The notes under the pieces are model-generated. The model was not told where the DNA came from and did no database searches. It saw only the letters and a program-made list of their open reading frames with translations. Of a DNA stretch of 64,000 nucleotides, positions 50,050 through 62,327 are shown piece by piece. Source of the stretch: Isoetes taiwanensis (Eukaryota; Streptophyta; Lycopodiopsida; Isoetales; Isoetaceae). Numbering within the stretch: position 1 is the first letter of the stretch; every line of letters begins with the position of its first letter. Position numbers and translations under genes: made by a program. The stretch spans positions 1,158,116-1,222,115 of the forward strand of contig JAJEKV010000100.1 in assembly GCA_021234155.1 (NCBI GenBank), given 5' to 3'.

Positions 50050-50571
50050 TAAGGAGTCATAGCACGGGGGAGTGGTCCACGGCGGCAGGATTATGGGGCA
50101 TGGCAAAATATGGCAAAGTTGTGGAAACATGGCAAACATTACTCATGTATCTAGGGACCTTTATTCTTATGGGAAATACAAGGTAAAGGTGGTTGCACAA
50201 ACATGGAAGGGGTCGAGGCACTATCATTGGGATGATTATTGGTTGAGGAAAAAGATCATAGATAATGTCCCACATGATAAGTCATATAATCTAATTAAAG
50301 GCAAGGAGATATTTTGAGAAAAAGGCTAAAGTCGTAGAGAGATCTATAAATAGAACCGAAACTTCAGTTGGAAATATCTCCGCAACCAGAGCTCCGATTG
50401 AGGCGACCTTTACCTCGTTGGAACCGGCTCGGAGTCTAGATTCCGAATTCGGGTGGCACCTCTCGTTGTTCATCCGTATGAGAGAGTAATGGCCGAAAAG
50501 GTGACAGGGGATCACAAATTACTGCTACAGCGACCCTGCAGATTTGCAATTATTTTCTGATTTGTGGTCTA

Positions 50572-50801
50572 CGTGGAGTAGCTATGGATTGAATGTTTGC
50601 TTATGAGCTACGCGGAGTAGCCAGAGATTGTTTGCTTAGCCAGTTGCCATGATTATTGCCATAACCTTGTGGACCCGGTTGGGTGGTTAAACGTGCTCAT
50701 CAATGTATTTGTCTGTGATATATATGATAATCGGGTCTTGTTCTTCAAATAAGATGTTGTTGTTCAGTTGTTTAGCTTCCCATAAATAATGAATTGTATC
50801 A
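50572..50801 (+). other. Probable R-U5 end of an LTR
   Basis: Non-coding. It follows the TATA-bearing tail of unit 4 and ends CCATAAATAATGAATTGTATCA, directly before a primer-binding site. It has two short TACGYGGAGTA motifs (near 50570 and 50610). Confidence 0.5.
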
Positions 50802-50803
50802 AG

Positions 50804-50815
50804 TGGTATTAGAGC
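50804..50815 (+). other. Primer-binding site, initiator-Met tRNA type
   Basis: TGGTATTAGAGC differs by one base from the plant consensus TGGTATCAGAGC. It lies 2 bases after an LTR-like CA end, the usual position. Confidence 0.75.
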
Positions 50816-51715
50816 GGAAGTTACGATTCTTCTGGGAATCTATGGGCTATGGAAACATCACCGGGATTTGAATTCCTACTTTTGATTTGAATCAAAGAAG
50901 ATGGAACCAGTGGTGGTATTATACTCTAAGGCTGCGACACACCAAGAATCTTGCAAGTTTGTGCTGCAAGTACAGCTGGGTTGAACTTCGTCAAAAAGTG
51001 TGTTGGGGGCTAAGTATAAGAGTGAACTGGCGAATCCTTGGCGAATCCTTGGAGCGTGGCGTCCAACTAAGGAGGATTTGATGACTACTGCTGCAAGTGA
51101 AGCTGGAGCATCAGTAGCAGATAAAATTCGATGCTTTCGTGGAGAATGCTCGAAGCATATGGGACTGACTTGTGGAGAACGAGTTCGGATGAGTGGGGGA
51201 AATTTCTATGATCCTTTGGGGGATTATGGAATAAGTAAAAGCATCTTGCTTGGGATTGCAGAGTCAGATTGTGGAGAGGTCGGTTGGCCGTGGTATAAAT
51301 ATTTGACTTTGGAAGTCATACTAATACTTGACCTTAATTGCAGGTTTGCTTAGTGATAAGCATTGGGGAGAAACTTTACAGGCAAGCTATCAAGGATATG
51401 GATGCTAAAATTTGGATGCGGAATCTCAAATTGTTTCCTATGGGACAGACTTATGGGTAAAGTTCGTAAGTTGACTTTCTTTACGCGGAATAGAGAATAA
51501 GAATTTATTTCTTGTGTGTACCCATGGTGGATTGGTATCGTGGAGATACTGTATCGTGGAGATACAATCAAGTAGTATCGCGGAGGTACGAACGATCCTA
51601 AAGCACCGCGGAGGTACAAGGATATATCGTACTGCGGAAGTACGCGGATATCCATAACTGCTTCTAGAGTTTTGCAGGGATCTAAAATAATGGAAATGTG
51701 GAGGTTCCAATGGAT
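50816..51715 (+). pseudogene. Truncated retrotransposon interior, gag-like remnant
   Basis: Short plus-strand frames follow the primer-binding site: a start near 50849 (ATGGAAACATCACCGGG), then 51000-51353 encoding YKSELANPWRILGAWRPTK.. and ADKIRCFRGECSKHMGL. Their position matches gag of an LTR element. No nucleocapsid zinc knuckle, protease or RT follows. At 51535-51655 five imperfect copies of TATCGYGGAGRTAC form a short repeat cluster. A duplicated GGATCTAAAATAAT (51680 and 51714) and a TAGAA microsatellite close the block. Confidence 0.4.
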
Positions 51716-52165
51716 CTAAAATAATAGAATAGAATAGAATAGGTTTTTAGCGTCCACGAAGACCAATTGGCCTATGGGACCCAAACAAAAAGAGAGCAGC
51801 AAGCGTATTACTGACAGGATTAAAAAGAAAAAAAACCCGCCCCGAAGGGTTTCCGAGGGAAAAACCTTAGCAGTAATAAGCATGCTGGCACACCACAAAG
51901 GCACCCAAAATTAAAATACTACATGGTTTTTTCCATGGTTGTGACTAGAAAACCATTCTACAAAACCAATACATGTTTGTGGGTTAATATCATTAAAAAC
52001 CATATGAGGCTAAACTAATGGGTTCTTTTGTAAGGTTTGTTAGGGTGGTGTTATGGTATGGTAATTGCTAATGGCTTCCTTGTAGAGTTTGTCAAAGTGG
52101 TATAACATGTTGGTAAATTTATGTGGTATATTATAGTGTTTTAAGGGTATGGTTAGTCCCTATGG
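51716..52165. other. Unassigned flank of the LTR retrotransposon insertion
   Basis: No ORF. It includes repeated GTGGTRTAACATG/GGTATGGT strings and ends with the target-site copy TATGG (52161-52165). The sequence resumes as GTATAACACGATGGTG after 62332. Confidence 0.6.
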
Positions 52166-53857
52166 TGAGACGCTCCCTGAATATATACGACACCCAGCCG
52201 TATACATACAGGGACTTTCCCCTTCCATGGCAACCAACTTGCCATGAGCAGGGCCCTCCGTCTATTTCGGGCCATCTATGAAATGATGCCCGAAAGAAGG
52301 ACACGAAGGGGTCATTCGGCCCACGCCTTCAATGGGACTCCTACGTCGCGGAAGCATGAATACAAGGGTTAGCACACAACATAAATCATATATAAATAAC
52401 CACCACGAAGGGTGGTGCATCCATCCAAATACCAACGGCATAGAATATGCATCTAAACCTAAGAAAACACCCAAACCCCAGGTTCTACCCCGGCTCAGAC
52501 TCCAGTGAGGATCGACCGACGGCTGGGCCTCAAGAGATCGCCAGACCGAGTCTTGGCATGGCGTTATCTGGCATAGAACATCGGCTAGGGTTGACCACTC
52601 CATCCGCCCCTCCCCGTGCACACTTTGCGGATGGGTCAATTCACGCTTATGGCTTCGCTTATAGCCTTGGGAGACGCAGGTTCAAGGTATCACCCTTTGA
52701 GCCTACTCCAGGTTCATGACGCTTTGGTCCGATGAGGCAGGTCGGGAAGCGTCCCCTTCCGGAATCACGGTGGTTCCATGGGTGAGCTAGAGAATACGTG
52801 CCGCATCGGCGACCCCGCATCCGTGCCGACTTACTCACCCTAAATCTACTCAAAGTGCAAGGTGCTCCATACGGATCACACCTCTACACCCGTGGAGTGT
52901 CGGACCCATACCCGCCCTCCACGTGACCCGGCCATCGGGCCTAGCCCTTTGTAGGGAGTCTCGGGAGCCTTGTATGCTCGTGCAAGACCCCACCCCTCAT
53001 GTCTGCTTGTGTTCCTTATGCGGTGCTAAGCCGGACCATAGCATCTAGGACCCGGTGGGCTCTTGTGCACAGCCGCAATATTGGGAATTACGGGGGTTTT
53101 ATCTAGGAACATACTAACATTATATGAGTTGAGGAGGTCTCTACCCCGCCCTTATTTCCCCATTTCGAGTGATACCATACAAAGAACTATCAATCCATCT
53201 TTTTAGGAACCAAACCAGAATCGAGAATATAAAGAGAACTTACCTTTACAATCAAGGGTTAGTTCCTACCATTAAAACACGAGAGAGAACAGACAGAACA
53301 TCACAACAAGTGCCCAACAGGGGCTACCTAGAATTCACAACTAAACTACTACCAACGGTGTGTTTTCTACTGGACCCGTTATCGTGGGGTGCTTCCATAG
53401 TCTTTGCATGAAGGGTGGCAAGCAACGACTAGGGGTTGTTTAGTGATTTTGGTGAGGTCAGCAACGGTCCTTGGGCGCAGGCTCCTCCTTGGCTCAGCAA
53501 GAGTCCTTGGCCACTGCTCCTTTGGCCACTGCTCCTTGGGCCAGCAGCTCCTCTCCTCCATCTCCAGCTGCTCCCAATTCGAATTGGGGCACAAAGCCCT
53601 AATTTGGGTGTCCAAAATGGAAACCATGCCTTGCCCAATCGATTTGGGCCAAGTGGCACCCCTTGTTGGTGCTAATTAACTAATTTAGCTTAATTAGGGT
53701 AATTAGGCTATATACTTTATAATTATCCACAATGGATTTATTAACATAGCTAAATAAAACCATTGTGGTCGATGCCCACTTAGCCAATTACCCCTTATGT
53801 CCTAGTGGACGTGTCGTGCATGCATTATCATACCGTATGAATGCCCGGAACGTCACA
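52166..53857 (-). repeat. 3' LTR of the minus-strand element
   Basis: Plus-strand ends are TGAGACGCTCC..ACGTCACA, so the element reads TGTGACGTTCCGG.. to ..GCGTCTCA. It is highly similar to 60622-62327. Mismatches lie mostly at CAG/CTG, for example GCGACC against AGCGACC and ATCGGGCC against ATCAGGCC. ORFs at 52262-52639 and 52447-52719 are incidental. Confidence 0.9.
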
Positions 53858-53870
53858 TTCTCCCCACCTT
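53858..53870 (-). other. Polypurine tract
   Basis: The complement reads AAGGTGGGGAGAA immediately before the LTR start TGTGAC. It is preceded by a GATCTTTGAGGGCGACATCA stretch typical of the end of chromovirus pol. Confidence 0.75.
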
Positions 53871-56800
53871 AAAAAATGATGTCGCCCTCAAAGATCGGGA
53901 CTACTATTGTTGCAGGGCAGCACATCATGATCATCGCTTAGGAGTGTTAAAAGTGAACAGTGAAAGTTTGTGGAAGTGTCACTGTTTCATCTGTGGTGAC
54001 GAGCTCACACTCTATCTATGTTAGAAAGCATTCTTTCTATAGATACAGGTAACTGATTATATATTAAAGACAGGTATAGATATAAAGAACTTCCATTTGT
54101 TGTTATATTATAATACAGAGTTATTAACCTCGCACTGATTAATAGAAAGTCATTCTAATCATATTAACTTTTGTGTGTATATGTATTATATTCTCCCTTC
54201 ACTTTACAATTTCGTTTTCCTATTTTGGTACAATTTTAACAACTCATATATTGCTATTGTGAGTGTTTAGATGCCTCTGACATTTATAGTTACCCTTTAA
54301 TAGAATTATATATTGTACCGTATATTCCATTTTGACCTATATACGTTAACGTTATCTAAGTCTCGTTATTCCCTTAGGAGTTTGTGTAAGACATACATAC
54401 TTATCCCCTTCTATTATATTTGATTATGTGTTTAATAACTTGCTGATTATCTTTAATGTTTCCACAATCACACTTTCTATCTTTAGCATAGATTGCAGTC
54501 ACATGAGGACACATATTAATTCATTGGTTATGTTTGTACATTTACCAGACGTCCCGATATTCTTATATTTGAATTACTTATTTATTTTATTGTTATTTTC
54601 ATAAATTTATCACACATACAGGTACAGGTGCAGCTGACGTATACATTCAACGTAATTGGTACCGCCCCGGTCGCTATCCGGCAGTGCTATGGCTATGCAA
54701 TCGTCCTGTATCACAGAAGGCCAGTTGCGACTATGGTGTTCACGGCGGAAGCATCGAAACCATGCGTGGTCTGCCCTGAGCCTGTTAGATGATGATAACT
54801 GAGGAGGTCCCGGGCTCCTACTTGAAGTAGAAGTGCTGAATGTTGGGAATAAGGAGTGTTAAGATATCCCTAATTTGGATGGATACTCGAGAAAATTGGT
54901 ATGACGATGTTTGGTATCTAAGTGAAATGCTGGACCTAAAAATTACGAGGATTGATGTATGATGCGGCATCTAGGTTGCTATTCAATGTAGAAGGAGACT
55001 GGATATAGCACGATATATCTGGTGGAGAAGTGGTTTATGATTATCTACTATAGACCATGTTAAGGAGGTACTATGCCAAGGTGGAAACTGGATTATAAGT
55101 ACCCAGCTCCTGAGAGGGAAAACACTTTAAAAGTGTAGGTTTGATTCGTGGAACGGTAGAGAATAATGTGTATGAGGATGTTGATCCATAAATTATGGAT
55201 TATAAAATTACACATATATTGTGTTTGGTAAAGAGATTGATGTTCCTGAGGTGTGAAACAAAGACGCAAGATTATAGACGACTAAGAAGACCACGTAGGC
55301 ACGTGAATACACTTAATAACGTTGGTCAAATGCATGATCCTTATGCAGGGTGAAAATTAAAGAAATGGCCAGATCCTATGTCGGCCGGGGGTATGTAGAC
55401 ACCGGATAAGAGACTGGACAATAGTGTGGGACGTAGTTTTCCCACAAGGTGAAGAGAGCTGAGGTCGAACTGACGAAGGCAGGAATAAGCATTCTGTAAG
55501 ACTGCTGGAATGGAAGACGAGAATTGCTAGCAAAGGGTGCAACCGTCTGAAAGCTACAAAGTATGTTGGAGCTCTGGCGAAGCTTATTCTATGAAGGAAA
55601 GTTGACGTTGAACTAATGATACATTAGGAAGGCAAGTAATGTACCCACACGACAAGTGGGAGACAAGAGGTGCTTGAAAGTTGTTGTAAACAATGTTTCA
55701 AATATAGAGAGTTTGGAGGGACACTTTGAAGAGACCAAAGCCTGGAATATGAAGAAGGGAGGCATCCAATGAACATCTCGCCAAGGAGGATGTGCTCTGG
55801 ATTTGGTATCGTGTGTGCATCCCGAGGAGTAGTTCCGCGTTGGTAGATGTGTATTAGGACCATTTACTAGGAACATAGCTAGAAAAAGATAGGGTATATA
55901 CTAGAACTTTTAGTTCACATATATGAATACGGAGGTAATGAAGATAAGAATTCCTATAGTAGACATCAAGTATGGCCACTAGGAACTTAGGGTGGCATGT
56001 GCCCCTATGGAATTTATGACTAGGCGTGAGGACCAAGGCAGACCCTAAGGATAGAGAGTCTAGAAGGTGTGGTGTGAAATCCACAGCATATATAGGAGAA
56101 GCATCTAGGGCTACGTCAACGAATCATATATGAGTCAAGAGTTAGGGTTGGTGCACACATGTTACTATATCTCATAATAACAACGTAGTGGTTTCGGATG
56201 TTTGAAGGATTTAGTAGTATTACATACTACACTAGCGAGGATATCAAGGATGTCGATTGTGACATCGGATGTATGTCATATTAAAAGAGAATAGAATATT
56301 CGCACAAACAAAGAGAGAAATATTACTTGACAAGGTTTCTTGAAGGAGCATAATGATATGCTTATATCACGAGATATTGGGTTAGGTATGCTTTTAGGAG
56401 ATAAGCATTCAAGTTATCCAGAATGGTTAGAGTTGATTATCTTAGATACGTCGTACTAAGGAAGACGAGAAAAGTTTAAATGAGTGAGAATAGCTAGAGT
56501 AAGTCTAGCATATACGGTGATGTTACGTTTAAAAACATCCCGAGGATGGTTGGAACGGTATTGGAATAACCGATAATGAGAGCTTAACTACTCAAAGGTT
56601 CTAGATACCAATGTATTAGTTCAACGTTATAAGCTAAGAGCATTTATTTGGTTTTGGGAATGAAAAGATATATAAGAATATCGCGTCCCACGATGGAAGA
56701 TAAGAAGGATAACGATGACTTTGGCGATTATACCTTTAGGGGTAACCAAGAAGAGGGCGCATTACATAGGAATTCCAAGTCCCGATAAAATCAAGGCGAG

Positions 56801-59790
56801 GTGTATTGATCGAGCGGTTGTGGTTATATAGACCAAGTAGTCCATATAATCGAAGAGTTACCCTACACGCGGTGAACAATTCTAGGTGCAGTATAGAATT
56901 TGGAGGATCCGTTTCCTTGCGGCATAGACCCGTTAGAGATTATGACTTGAAACTCTTAAGAGGGTAAGGAATTGGATAATCATATGGCGGTTACTAACTA
57001 AGATTGAAACATTGGATTTTCCTATTAGAAGACCGAGGGGTTTTAGTGCCTCCGCTTCATTATGAGGGAGCCAAAAGGCGACAACATTCAAAGGGATCAA
57101 AAGTTGAGGTTGACATGCTAACTTAAGATAACTAGGTTAGGTGTGACAAAACATGGCTAAACGCATAAATTAAGCGAAGGAACCTTTAGAAAAGGCCTTT
57201 GGGTGTGGTAGAAACCTTTGGAACTATGGCATAATCCCATGGGAAAATTATAGTTTATGTGCGGGGTTAAAGTACCATAAGTTTAAATTCATCCCTTTTA
57301 GGTCAACCCCTTAGGTTAAGATACTCCATGGTGGCGTACCTTTATTGGGTGGCGATGTCACTTATTTATACATATACCATATAAATACATGGAAGCGTCA
57401 CATTCACCCCCTCTTAGAAAAAATAATGCTGTCCTCGGCATTGGGGTTAGTTAAACAAATGACGGTTAATCGGCGCAATAGAAGGAAGTATCCTTAAACC
57501 TTCTTATGATAAGTATGTTAAATGCACCTTGGTGCTTAAACTCGCTATGCAGATCCATACATGGGCAAGTCACGTCGCGCTTCGGCTTTGCACATGTGAA
57601 TACATCAAGCATGTACAAGTCCAGCGTAGAGTTGGCCCCCCGCCCCATTTGGGAAGTAGGTGGTACGACCACATCATAAGAACTACAAAGGTTACATTTC
57701 AGCTAAGTTAGAGCAGATCTCTAGCGATTTGTGGGATGAGGATATATGTTTGTTATGTACATAGCATGGACACATCACGATAAACATCTTTGGAGAGGTA
57801 ATCTAGGTGGTGACACTAGGAGAGAAAGGCGGCGTATCCTAAAGTTCTTGATGGAGGGTGCGGAGATACGTTCGAAATGTGCAAAGGATGATCAATCCGT
57901 TGCATGCTAGGGTATGATGTGGTAGTTTGCACTTGAAGTAAATGTCAGCGGCCAATAGAATAAAGCTTAAGGTAGTGGGGTTGAGTAGTACAATAGTACA
58001 ATTCCGGGATAGGTATCAAATAGGAGTTACATGCTAGAAGCTAAAATGTGTCTTGAATAGACACGTAAAACTAACTTTCCCACATGATCCATACGGATCA
58101 AAGGAGAGGTGACGCCATGGGTTTCATGGAGGTCTCGAACATGGATACAAGTCCGTGTTGTCTCAACATAGATAATTGTAGAAAGGCTCACAAAGTACAA
58201 GGCAAGCACCTTGTAATTCACGATTTATCTGAAGGCTCACCCCCTCTTAGGCCATGACTATGGCTTAAATGCGGATGCCAAGTCATTTGGAATGCCAGAA
58301 CAGCAGCATGACATCATGACAGAGAAATGTAATGAGTAACATTTCCAGGATGTAGGACAATGTTGGATTATAACTCCCAATGATAGGTAGGTTTACAATA
58401 TAAGGGCCATATAATAGTGGCTTAGAAGGCACAAGGCGGTTAGCGGATCGTAAAGGAGTAATTGGATTGGTGACTCTACTGAATATAGATCACAACTAAA
58501 GGATGATTTGTATACGATGTGGCTGATGCATGATATTTAGCAATCTGGATAGATAGGTTATTACCTAACATGAAGGGTGGTCATTGCTAATATACAAAGG
58601 TAGATTTGCGGCTTGAAAGGCAGCAAGAGCTGAAAAACTCCTTAAAGATTTGGTGCATGGCTTAGGGAAGAAGACTTCCATGTCCTAAGACAAGATGGTG
58701 AATTGAATTCACCAAGGACATTTTTAATAAATAGATAGATAGGTAGATAGCATTTATATGTCATGCCACATTGGCAGCGTCCCTGAGGACATATGATGGA
58801 CCCCCAGAGACTTGAACACAATATCTCTGAATAGAGGAGGCCTACCTTGGGGGGTCTTTGGGTGGTACTGTCCTTTGGGACATTCACATAACCCCTTGGA
58901 ATACGTAAGTTCATTTGTGGAACTTAACGCCATTTGGGGATTAAAGGAATGGTTGGAAATACTTTTCCCCAACCATATTTGGATACCCTAGAAGGAGGTG
59001 AGTAATCAACAAGGGTTGGGTGGCATTGGATTGTACGGGAGAACAACTCTAAAAAAAAGGTAGATTGTTGTCACTTTTGACAAAGTGTGGTGAGATAACT
59101 ACTCATAGCCATGTAGGCGGTGAAGTTTAGCACAAAATGATACCAAGGTTTGTACCCAACAAAAGGACTCATTACGTATTTCAGAGTATGTGCCATGATC
59201 TAGGGGAAGTGATCCGTAAAAGGAACAAGACCAATGAGAAGGAATATTGAAGGGTGGTAGGATCAAAGGAATCCAAACCGATGGTCTAGAGGGGTCTTTG
59301 CGCATGGGAGTCCCTAGTCGGTTGGACGACAAAGAGATCCTTTCTCCGAGGAACCGAGGCGAGTCAAGGTTTAGACACTAGAGTGAGGCAACGTTAATTA
59401 GAATTATGTTTATAAAACATTACTTATATAACGTCGAATAAAGTCTAATATAAAGCATATGAATGTAGTATGGATTGAATCATGGCAAGGGCCGAAGAAA
59501 GCGTGTTATCAAGGCATCCGCCAAAGGACAATAATAATTAAAGTTATGGATCGAGGAACACCGATAATGGCGGGCATTATTATATCGCCGCCTAAAGAAT
59601 ATCAAGGATATAACACATCTTGCTATTCTAGAGAGTTGCCCACATCGTTAATTAAATTCGAATTAGTCCCACCAAGTGAGTTGATGTTATCATAACAAGT
59701 TGGCGGACTTGCTAGATTACGTCGTGTCATTTGGTCGGTTTATTCCTAGGGGATACTAGCTTTATATATGGTTAACAGTTATCCGGTTGA
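53871..59790 (-). other. Non-coding interior of the LTR retrotransposon
   Basis: Only short frames occur and none resembles a retroelement domain. Near 57400 a second boundary of the same design (..GCGTCACAT followed by TCACCCCCTCTTAG and AATGCTGTCCTCGGCATTGG) suggests another related, diverged LTR starting at about 57401 and running left. A third CACCCCCTCTTAGG string is near 58238. I see no further recognisable features. Confidence 0.55.
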
Positions 59791-59925
59791 CTATGGCAGA
59801 GAAAGGTCGACTCCCGTGGCCATGGCAAGAGTGCTTACTCCGGCGGCTATGGCGAGAGAGCTTGCTCCGTGGCTATGGCGAGAGAGCTTGCTCCGGCTAT
59901 GGCGAGAGAGCTTGCCTGGCGGAGT
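59790..59925 (+). repeat. Short tandem repeat, about 28-bp period, four copies
   Basis: Repeats of GGCTATGGCGAGAGAGCTTGCT with changing linkers. The third and fourth copies are shortest. Short overlapping ORFs here are composition effects. Confidence 0.75.
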
Positions 59926-60019
59926 TGCTGCCTCCACTTCGTGGGTTTACCAAAGGCACGGCTCTAATTTTAAAATATAGATGCATTATAAATATTAGAA
60001 AAAGGGTTATATCCCTTCA

Positions 60020-60115
60020 AGAAAGAAGTTGGCTTATTGGTGAAGGTGTTGGTTTGGGTGTAGAAGGTCAGGGGTTCAAGACCCCATAGTACCCTTTATA
60101 TAAAAGTTGCTATGA
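60020..60115 (+). mobile_element. tRNA-derived SINE-like sequence 1
   Basis: An A-box-like GTTGGCTTATTGGTGAAGGT (60028-60047) is followed about 25 bases later by a B-box-like GGTTCAAGACC (60073-60083) inside a CAGGGGTTCAAGACCCC hairpin. This is the layout of plant tRNA-derived SINE heads. A TATATAAA stretch follows. Confidence 0.55.
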
Positions 60116-60174
60116 GAGAAATAGAGTACTATATGTGTATAAGAAATATGTGAAACACATATGTTACATTCAAA

Positions 60175-60260
60175 GAGAGTTTGGTGTGGTGGTAGGCACC
60201 TAGGTTTGGAGTTGAGAGGTCATGGGTTCAAATCGGGTTGAGGCGCCATAAAATATGTAT
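60175..60260 (+). mobile_element. tRNA-derived SINE-like sequence 2
   Basis: A TTTGGTGTGGTGGTAGGCAC A-box-like stretch (60180-60199) and GGTTCAAATC B box (60225-60234) after GGTCAT. Followed by ATATGTATATAAAG, similar to the tail of the first unit. Confidence 0.55.
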
Positions 60261-60606
60261 ATAAAGAAAAATAATAAAATTTTTATCTGGCGGAAATCTG
60301 GCGTTTTATACGATCCGGGCCGACTGACATTATCTGGCGTTTCTACTGGCGTCGTGAGTCGATCAAAAGCAAGCGGCGCCCGAGTTGACTTCGGGGCCCC
60401 TCCTTGACCATTTTTCGCCCGACTAACTTGTCCTAGGGTATTTGGAATGCGCCCGATCCAATGGAGCCATTTCGCCTTCATCCCAGCTACCTACAAAAGG
60501 TTATAGCCCCTCCAAACTTGGGTCCTCCAGTCGCCCTAACTTCTTTAAACCTAACCGACGAGCTACGAGTTAGAGTTTGGCGGTGCTATGATTAGGTCAG
60601 CGTAAT

Positions 60607-60621
60607 CATGGCTCGATACTA
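60607..60621 (-). other. Primer-binding site of the minus-strand element
   Basis: The complement reads TAGTATCGAGCCATG directly after the LTR end. It matches TGGTATCAGAGCCATG of plant initiator-Met primer sites if CAG has been read as CG, the error seen elsewhere in the window. Confidence 0.65.
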
Positions 60622-62327
60622 TGAGGCGCTCCACGAATATATCGACACCCGGCGGTATACATGCGGGGACTTTCCCCCCTCCCATGGCAACCAACTTGCC
60701 ATGGCGGGGGCCCTCCGTCTATTTCGGGCCATCTATGAAATGATGCCCGAAAGAAGGACACGAAGGGGTCATTCGGCCCACGCCTTCAATGGGACTCCTA
60801 CGTCGCGGAAGCATGAATACAAGGGTTAGCACACAACATAAATCATATATAAATAACCACCACGAAGGGTGGTGCATCCATCCAAATACCAACGGCATAG
60901 AATATGCATCTAAACCTAAGAAAACACCCAAACCCCAGGTTCTACCCCGGCTCAGACTCCAGTGAGGATCGACTGACGGCTGGGCCTCAAGAGATCAGCA
61001 GACCGAGTCTTGGCATGGCGTTGGCTGGCATAGAACATCGGCTAGGGTTGACCACTCCATCCGCCCCTCCTGTGCACACTTTGCAGATGGGTCAATTCAC
61101 GCTATGGCTTCGCTATAGCCTTCCGGAGACGCAGGTTCAAGGTATCACCCTTTGAGCCTACTCCAGGTTCATGACGCCTGGTCCGATGAGGCAGGTCGGG
61201 GAAGCGTCCCCTTCCAGAATCACAGTGGTTCCATGGGTGAGCTAGAGAATACGTGCCGCATCAGCGACCCCCGCATCCGTACCCGACTTACTCACCCTAA
61301 ATCTACTCAAAGTGCAAGGTGCTCCATACGGATCACACCTCTACACCCAGGGAGTGTCAGACCCATACCCGGCCCTCTACGTGACCGGCTATCAGGCCTA
61401 GCCCACTGTAGGAGTCTCAGGAGCCTTGTATGCTCGTGCAAGACCCCACCCCTCATGTCACCTTGTGTTCCTTATCACGGTGCTAAGCGGACCATAGCAT
61501 CTAGGACCCGGTGGGCTCTTGTGCACAGGCATAATATTGGGAATTCTGGGGTTTTATCTAGGAACATACTAATTATATGAGTTCGGAGGTCTCTACCCCG
61601 CCCTTATTTCCCCATTTCCAGAGTGATACCATACAAAGAACTATCAATCCATCCTTTTTAGGAACCAAACCAGAATCAGAATATAAAGAGAACTTACCTT
61701 TACAATCAAGGGTTAGTTCCTACCATTAAAACACAGAGAGAACAGACAGAACATCACAACAAGTGCCCAACAGGGGCGCTACCCTAGAATTCACAACTAA
61801 ACTACTACCAACCAGTGTTTCGGCTGGACCCGTTATCGTGGGGTGCTTCCATAGTGCTGTACGAAGGGTGGCAGCAACAGCTAGGGGTTGTTTAGTGATT
61901 TTGGTGAGGTCAGCAACAGTCCTTGGGCGCTCAGCTGCTCCTTGGGCGCTCAGCAACAGTCCTTGGGGCTCCACTGCTCCTTAGGCTTCAAATTTGCTCC
62001 TTGGGCCCGGCAGACTCCTCTCCTCCATCTCCAGCTGCTCCCAATTCGAATTGGGGCACAAAAGCCCTAATTTGGGTGTCCAAAATGGAAACCATGCCTT
62101 GCCCAATCGATTTGGGCCAAGTGGCACCCCCTTGTTGGTGCTAATTAACTAATTTAGCTTAATTAGGGTAATTAGGCTATATACTTTATAATTATCCACA
62201 ATGGATTTATTAACATAGCTAAATAAAACCATTGTGGTCGATGCCCACTTAGCCAATTACCCCCTTATGTCCTAGTGACGTGTCCCGGCGTGCATACGTA
62301 TACCGTATGAATGCCTGGAACGTCACA
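60622..62327 (-). repeat. 5' LTR of the minus-strand element
   Basis: Plus-strand ends TGAGGCGCTCC..ACGTCACA. Lies next to the primer-binding site, which makes it the 5' LTR. ORFs at 60904-61155 and 61152-61580 are incidental. Confidence 0.9.

Larger units (their letters stand above)
46714..50571 (+). repeat. Tandem-array unit 4 (3858 bp), last of the array
   Basis: Bounded by GGTCTA at 46708-46713 and 50566-50571. After the last GGTCTA the sequence continues CGTGGAGTAGC instead of TAGCACTTC, which marks the right, non-duplicated edge. Confidence 0.95.
52166..62327 (-). mobile_element. Complete LTR retrotransposon, minus orientation, non-autonomous (LARD-like)
   Basis: LTRs lie at 52166-53857 and 60622-62327. 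5-bp target duplications TATGG flank both ends (52161-52165 and 62328-62332). There is a polypurine tract next to the left LTR and a tRNA primer-binding site next to the right LTR. The interior (53858-60621) shows no protease, reverse transcriptase or integrase in any frame, so movement would depend on proteins of a related element such as the chromovirus at 17.6-22.2 kb, whose 3' LTR is of the same family. The interior is itself mosaic. Confidence 0.88.

Noticed and set aside
52262-52719. LTR ORFs on both strands (also 60719-61155)
   Set aside because: They lie wholly within LTRs, overlap each other on opposite strands and are not similar to known proteins.
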